Made by a program: the position numbers and the translations under genes. From assembly GCF_016615815.1 (NCBI RefSeq), contig NZ_CP067112.1:682001-746000 (forward strand): a stretch of DNA of 64,000 nucleotides. The letters run 5' to 3'. The notes below the pieces were generated by a model, which saw only the letters and a program-made list of their open reading frames with translations, was not told where the DNA came from and searched no databases. This DNA is from Luteimonas sp. MC1572 (GTDB lineage Bacteria > Pseudomonadota > Gammaproteobacteria > Xanthomonadales > Xanthomonadaceae). Positions within the stretch are counted from its first letter, which is position 1. Each line of letters begins with the position of its first letter. This document shows, piece by piece, positions 61,422 through 64,000 of the stretch.

Positions 61422-62323
61422 GGCTGCTGCTGCTCGGCGCCAACGGGCAGGTGGGCCATGCGCTGCGCACCGCGCTGGCGCCGCTGGGCGAGTTGGTGTG
61501 CACCACGCGCAGCGGAACGCTTGCCGATGGAACGCCGGCGGAACGCGCCGACCTCGACGACCCGGCGTCACTGCCGCCACTGGTCGCGCGGCTTGCGCCG
61601 GATGTCGTGGTGAACGCGGCGGCCTACACCGCGGTCGATCGCGCGGAACAGGAACCCGCCATCGCGTTCCGCGCGAATGCCGAAGCTCCGGGTGCGTTGG
61701 CGGAGGCCTGCGCGCGCAGTGGTGCACTGCTGGTCCATTACTCCACGGATTATGTGTTCGACGGCACCGCCACGCAGCCCTACCGCGAGGGTGATGCCAC
61801 CTCGCCCCTGGGCGTGTACGGAGAAAGCAAGCTTGCAGGCGAGCACGCTGTGCGTGCCGCGGGCGGCCGGAACCTGGTGCTGCGCACCGCGTGGGTCTAC
61901 GGCGCCCACGGGCAGAATTTCATGCGCACCATGCTGCGGCTCGCGGCCGAACGCGATGAGTTGCGCGTGGTTGGCGACCAGGTGGGCACGCCGACGTCGG
62001 CGCGCCTGATCGCCGCGGCTACCGCGCGCGCGCTCCAGGCGGTGCCAGGAAGCTCGGGTCTGTATCACCTCACTGCCGTGGGGCGGACCAGCTGGCACGG
62101 ATTCGCCGAGGCGATCGTGGCCGGCGCGTACGCCCGGGGCCTGCTGAAGGCCATGCCGCGCGTCACCGCGATCACCACCAGCGACTACCCGACGCCGGCC
62201 CGCCGCCCTGCGTGGTCGTGCCTGGACACGGCCGCATTCAGCGCCGCGTTCGGCATCGCACTTCCGGACTGGAGGCACGCGCTTGACGCGGTTCTCGACG
62301 AAATGGTGGCAAGCGCGTCCTGA
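61418..62323 (+). CDS. rfbD: dTDP-4-dehydrorhamnose reductase
   Basis: A 301-residue reductase for the last step to dTDP-L-rhamnose. It has LLLLGANGQVGHAL (NADPH loop), VVNAAAYTAVDRAEQEP, YSTDYVFDG and YGESKLAGE (catalytic Tyr and Lys) and RTAWVYGAHGQNF. GTG 61418 overlaps the rfbC stop. It completes an uninterrupted rmlBACD set that supplies rhamnose for lipopolysaccharide or exopolysaccharide; no glycosyltransferase follows directly. Confidence 0.95.
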   Translation: MRLLLLGANGQVGHALRTALAPLGELVCTTRSGTLADGTPAERADLDDPASLPPLVARLAPDVVVNAAAYTAVDRAEQEPAIAFRANAEAPGALAEACARSGALLVHYSTDYVFDGTATQPYREGDATSPLGVYGESKLAGEHAVRAAGGRNLVLRTAWVYGAHGQNFMRTMLRLAAERDELRVVGDQVGTPTSARLIAAATARALQAVPGSSGLYHLTAVGRTSWHGFAEAIVAGAYARGLLKAMPRVTAITTSDYPTPARRPAWSCLDTAAFSAAFGIALPDWRHALDAVLDEMVASAS

Positions 62324-62409
62324 GTGCGGGACGATGTGTCGCGGTCGTGGGGAGCACGGCCGTCGCGGCGCCGGAGGCGTGCGCGGTCAACACCACAGGG
62401 GACTGCACC

Positions 62410-64000
62410 ATGATCAGATTCGCCAGGGCCGCTTGCATCGCGGTCACGCTGATGGCCGCGTCGTCGCTGGCCGGGGCCACCACGCGCAGCGTCGACGTGG
62501 ACGGCTTCATCAAGCGCGACGCCTTCACCCAGATCAAGATTTCGCCGACGGGCGAGTATTTCGCCGCCACCGTGCCGATGGCCGATCGCACCGCGCTCGT
62601 AATCCTGCGCCGGAGCGACAATGCGCTGCTTGCCAGCGCCAACCTGGGCCGCAACAAGCACGTGGCGAACTTCTGGTGGGCCAGTGACGGCTACGTGCTG
62701 TTCAGCGGCGCCGAGAAGATCGGCGAGCTCGACCGGCCGCAATCGACCGGCGACATCTATGCCACCAGCATCAACGGCAAGACCGATATCCTGGTCGGGC
62801 AGAGCGTCGCGGTGATGGGCCTCGGCAGCAACATCAGGCCGAAGAAGATCGAGCGGGTCGCAGCGCACATGGTCGACACGCTGCGCGACAGCGAAACCGA
62901 GGTTCTGGTCTCGGTGCAGCCGTTCACACAGGATCCCTTCACGCGCGTCGACAGGATGAACATCGTGACCGGGCGCCGCACCCCGGTGGCAAGGGCGCCG
63001 GTGCGCAATGCAAGCTTCCTGACCGACCACGCCGGTGAAGTGCGCGTGGCGAATGGCTTGCACACCGACAATGCCCGGCGCCTGTACCTGCGCAAGGGCA
63101 AGGGCGATGAGTGGACCCTGGTCAACGACGAGACGACCAGCAACCGCATCGACTGGCCGATCGGCTTCTCGAACGACAACCTCACCCTCTACCTGCAGTC
63201 CGAGCGCGACGACGGCCCGGATGTGATCGTCGCGTACGACGTCGCCAGCGGCGCGCGCAAGGAGGTGCTGCGCGACGACAACCGCGATCCGTCGTCGATC
63301 ATCTTCAGCATCACCAACGATGCGCCGGTCGGCGTGCTGTACGAGGACGGCAAGGCGCGTACCGCGTTCTTCGATCCGGCCTCGAGCGACGCCCGCCAGT
63401 ACCGCAGCCTGGAAGCCGCGTTCCCCGACCACTCGCCGCTGGTCACGTCGCAGACCAAGGACGGCAAGCTCACCCTGGTGCAGGTCTCCAGCGACCGCAA
63501 CCCGGGTGACTACTACCTCTTCGACACCGAGGGCAAGACCGCCGCGCACGTCCTGAGCCGTCGTGCCGGGGTCGACCCGGAGCAAATGGCCGAGGTGCGC
63601 CCGATCACGCTGAAGGCACGCGACGGGTTGGCGCTGACCGGCTACGTCAGCATCCCGCACGGCTCGACCGGCAAGGACCTGCCGATGGTGGTGATGCCGC
63701 ATGGTGGTCCGTACGGCATATACGAAAGCTGGTTCTTCGACACCGACACGCAGCTGCTGTCGGCCGCGGGCTACGCCGTCCTGCGCCTGAACTACCGGGG
63801 TTCGGGCAACCACGGCCGTAGTTTCCAGCAGGCCGGCGCGCGTGAATGGGGCGGCAAGATGCAGGACGACCTGACCGACGCCACCCGTTGGGTCGTGGCG
63901 CAGGGCATCGCCGACGGGAACCGCGTTTGCATCCACGGAGTCAGTTACGGTGGCTATGCCGCTCTGATGGGCGTGGCAAAGGAACCGTCGCTGTACAGGT
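62410..64000 (+). CDS. Prolyl oligopeptidase-family S9 peptidase (3' end off the window)
   Basis: A secreted S9 peptidase, 530 codons visible. Signal peptide: IRFARAACIAVTLMAASSLAGA. About 40-400 is the beta-propeller (ISPTGEYFAATVPM, DGYVLFSG, IVAYDVASGARKEVL). The alpha/beta-hydrolase part begins near 400 (ITLKARDGLALTGYVSIP, VMPHGGPYG, LNYRGSGNHG), with the nucleophile Ser512 in GVSYGGY. The catalytic Asp and His lie beyond the window. AGGGGA precedes ATG 62410. It is read from the same strand as rfbD, with an 86-base gap in which I see no clear terminator. Confidence 0.9.
   Translation, partial: MIRFARAACIAVTLMAASSLAGATTRSVDVDGFIKRDAFTQIKISPTGEYFAATVPMADRTALVILRRSDNALLASANLGRNKHVANFWWASDGYVLFSGAEKIGELDRPQSTGDIYATSINGKTDILVGQSVAVMGLGSNIRPKKIERVAAHMVDTLRDSETEVLVSVQPFTQDPFTRVDRMNIVTGRRTPVARAPVRNASFLTDHAGEVRVANGLHTDNARRLYLRKGKGDEWTLVNDETTSNRIDWPIGFSNDNLTLYLQSERDDGPDVIVAYDVASGARKEVLRDDNRDPSSIIFSITNDAPVGVLYEDGKARTAFFDPASSDARQYRSLEAAFPDHSPLVTSQTKDGKLTLVQVSSDRNPGDYYLFDTEGKTAAHVLSRRAGVDPEQMAEVRPITLKARDGLALTGYVSIPHGSTGKDLPMVVMPHGGPYGIYESWFFDTDTQLLSAAGYAVLRLNYRGSGNHGRSFQQAGAREWGGKMQDDLTDATRWVVAQGIADGNRVCIHGVSYGGYAALMGVAKEPSLYR

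Overview
The window is one contiguous piece of a very GC-rich gammaproteobacterial chromosome, most likely from the Lysobacter/Luteimonas side of the Xanthomonadaceae (Lysobacteraceae). This rests on gene content, not on a search: a fused aspartokinase/diaminopimelate decarboxylase followed by the MurL-MurD2 pair known from Xanthomonas, the AmgK-MurU recycling pair, a xanB-type bifunctional GDP-mannose enzyme joined to cysD/cysNC, and a complete rml set. There are about 54 protein genes, partial at both edges (a lipoprotein nuclease-like gene on the left, an S9 peptidase on the right). I see no tRNA, rRNA, CRISPR array, transposase or phage gene. Long open frames opposite real genes are common here and are side effects of GC-rich codon use.

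Layout. 1-2.6 kb: nuclease-like lipoprotein and leucyl-transferase Bpt (minus), then a secreted EF-hand protein with a strong terminator. 2.6-3.0 kb: gene-free, with two copies of a REP-like palindromic element in opposite orientation. 3.0-6.5 kb (minus): ECF sigma factor fused to a membrane domain, a signal-transducing-like protein, acyl-CoA thioesterase, AmpD-like amidase. 6.6-10.3 kb (plus): YqiA-like esterase, rlmKL, pirin. 10.4-15.8 kb (minus): aquaporin, small exported protein, second pirin, an endonuclease V homologue without its catalytic acids, histidine phosphatase lipoprotein, murU, amgK. 15.9-20.0 kb (plus): xanB-cysD-cysNC with overlapping stops and starts.

20-33 kb: GlsB-type membrane protein, M20 peptidase, ComEA-like helix-hairpin-helix protein and HutD/Ves protein, then a six-gene minus-strand iron operon (TonB-dependent receptor, PepSY membrane protein, DUF2271, DUF4198, ApbE, membrane-anchored flavodoxin/FNR reductase) with a Fur-like box upstream. 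A second TonB-dependent siderophore receptor with its own Fur-like box lies just upstream. 33-39.2 kb (minus): SUF iron-sulfur operon (Rrf2 regulator, sufB, sufC, sufD, sufS) continuing into a GNAT and a Rieske protein.

39-51 kb: SET-domain methyltransferase, DUF5916 outer-membrane protein, lipoprotein, small membrane protein, M23 peptidase, DUF533/TerB protein, HU-like protein with a Lys/Ala-rich arm, EF-G paralogue, OsmC protein, glycine-zipper protein, amidohydrolase, PhzF protein. 51.8-57.2 kb (plus): lysAC-murL-murD2, all overlapping, meeting convergent ispB in a shared CTAG. 58.4-62.3 kb (plus): ssb and rmlBACD. 62.4 kb to the edge: S9 peptidase.

Three themes recur: iron (two receptors, a probable ferric-siderophore reduction module, SUF), cell-wall building and recycling (amidase, AmgK/MurU, LysAC/MurL/MurD2, M23, IspB) and surface-polysaccharide precursors (GDP-mannose, dTDP-rhamnose, activated sulfate).
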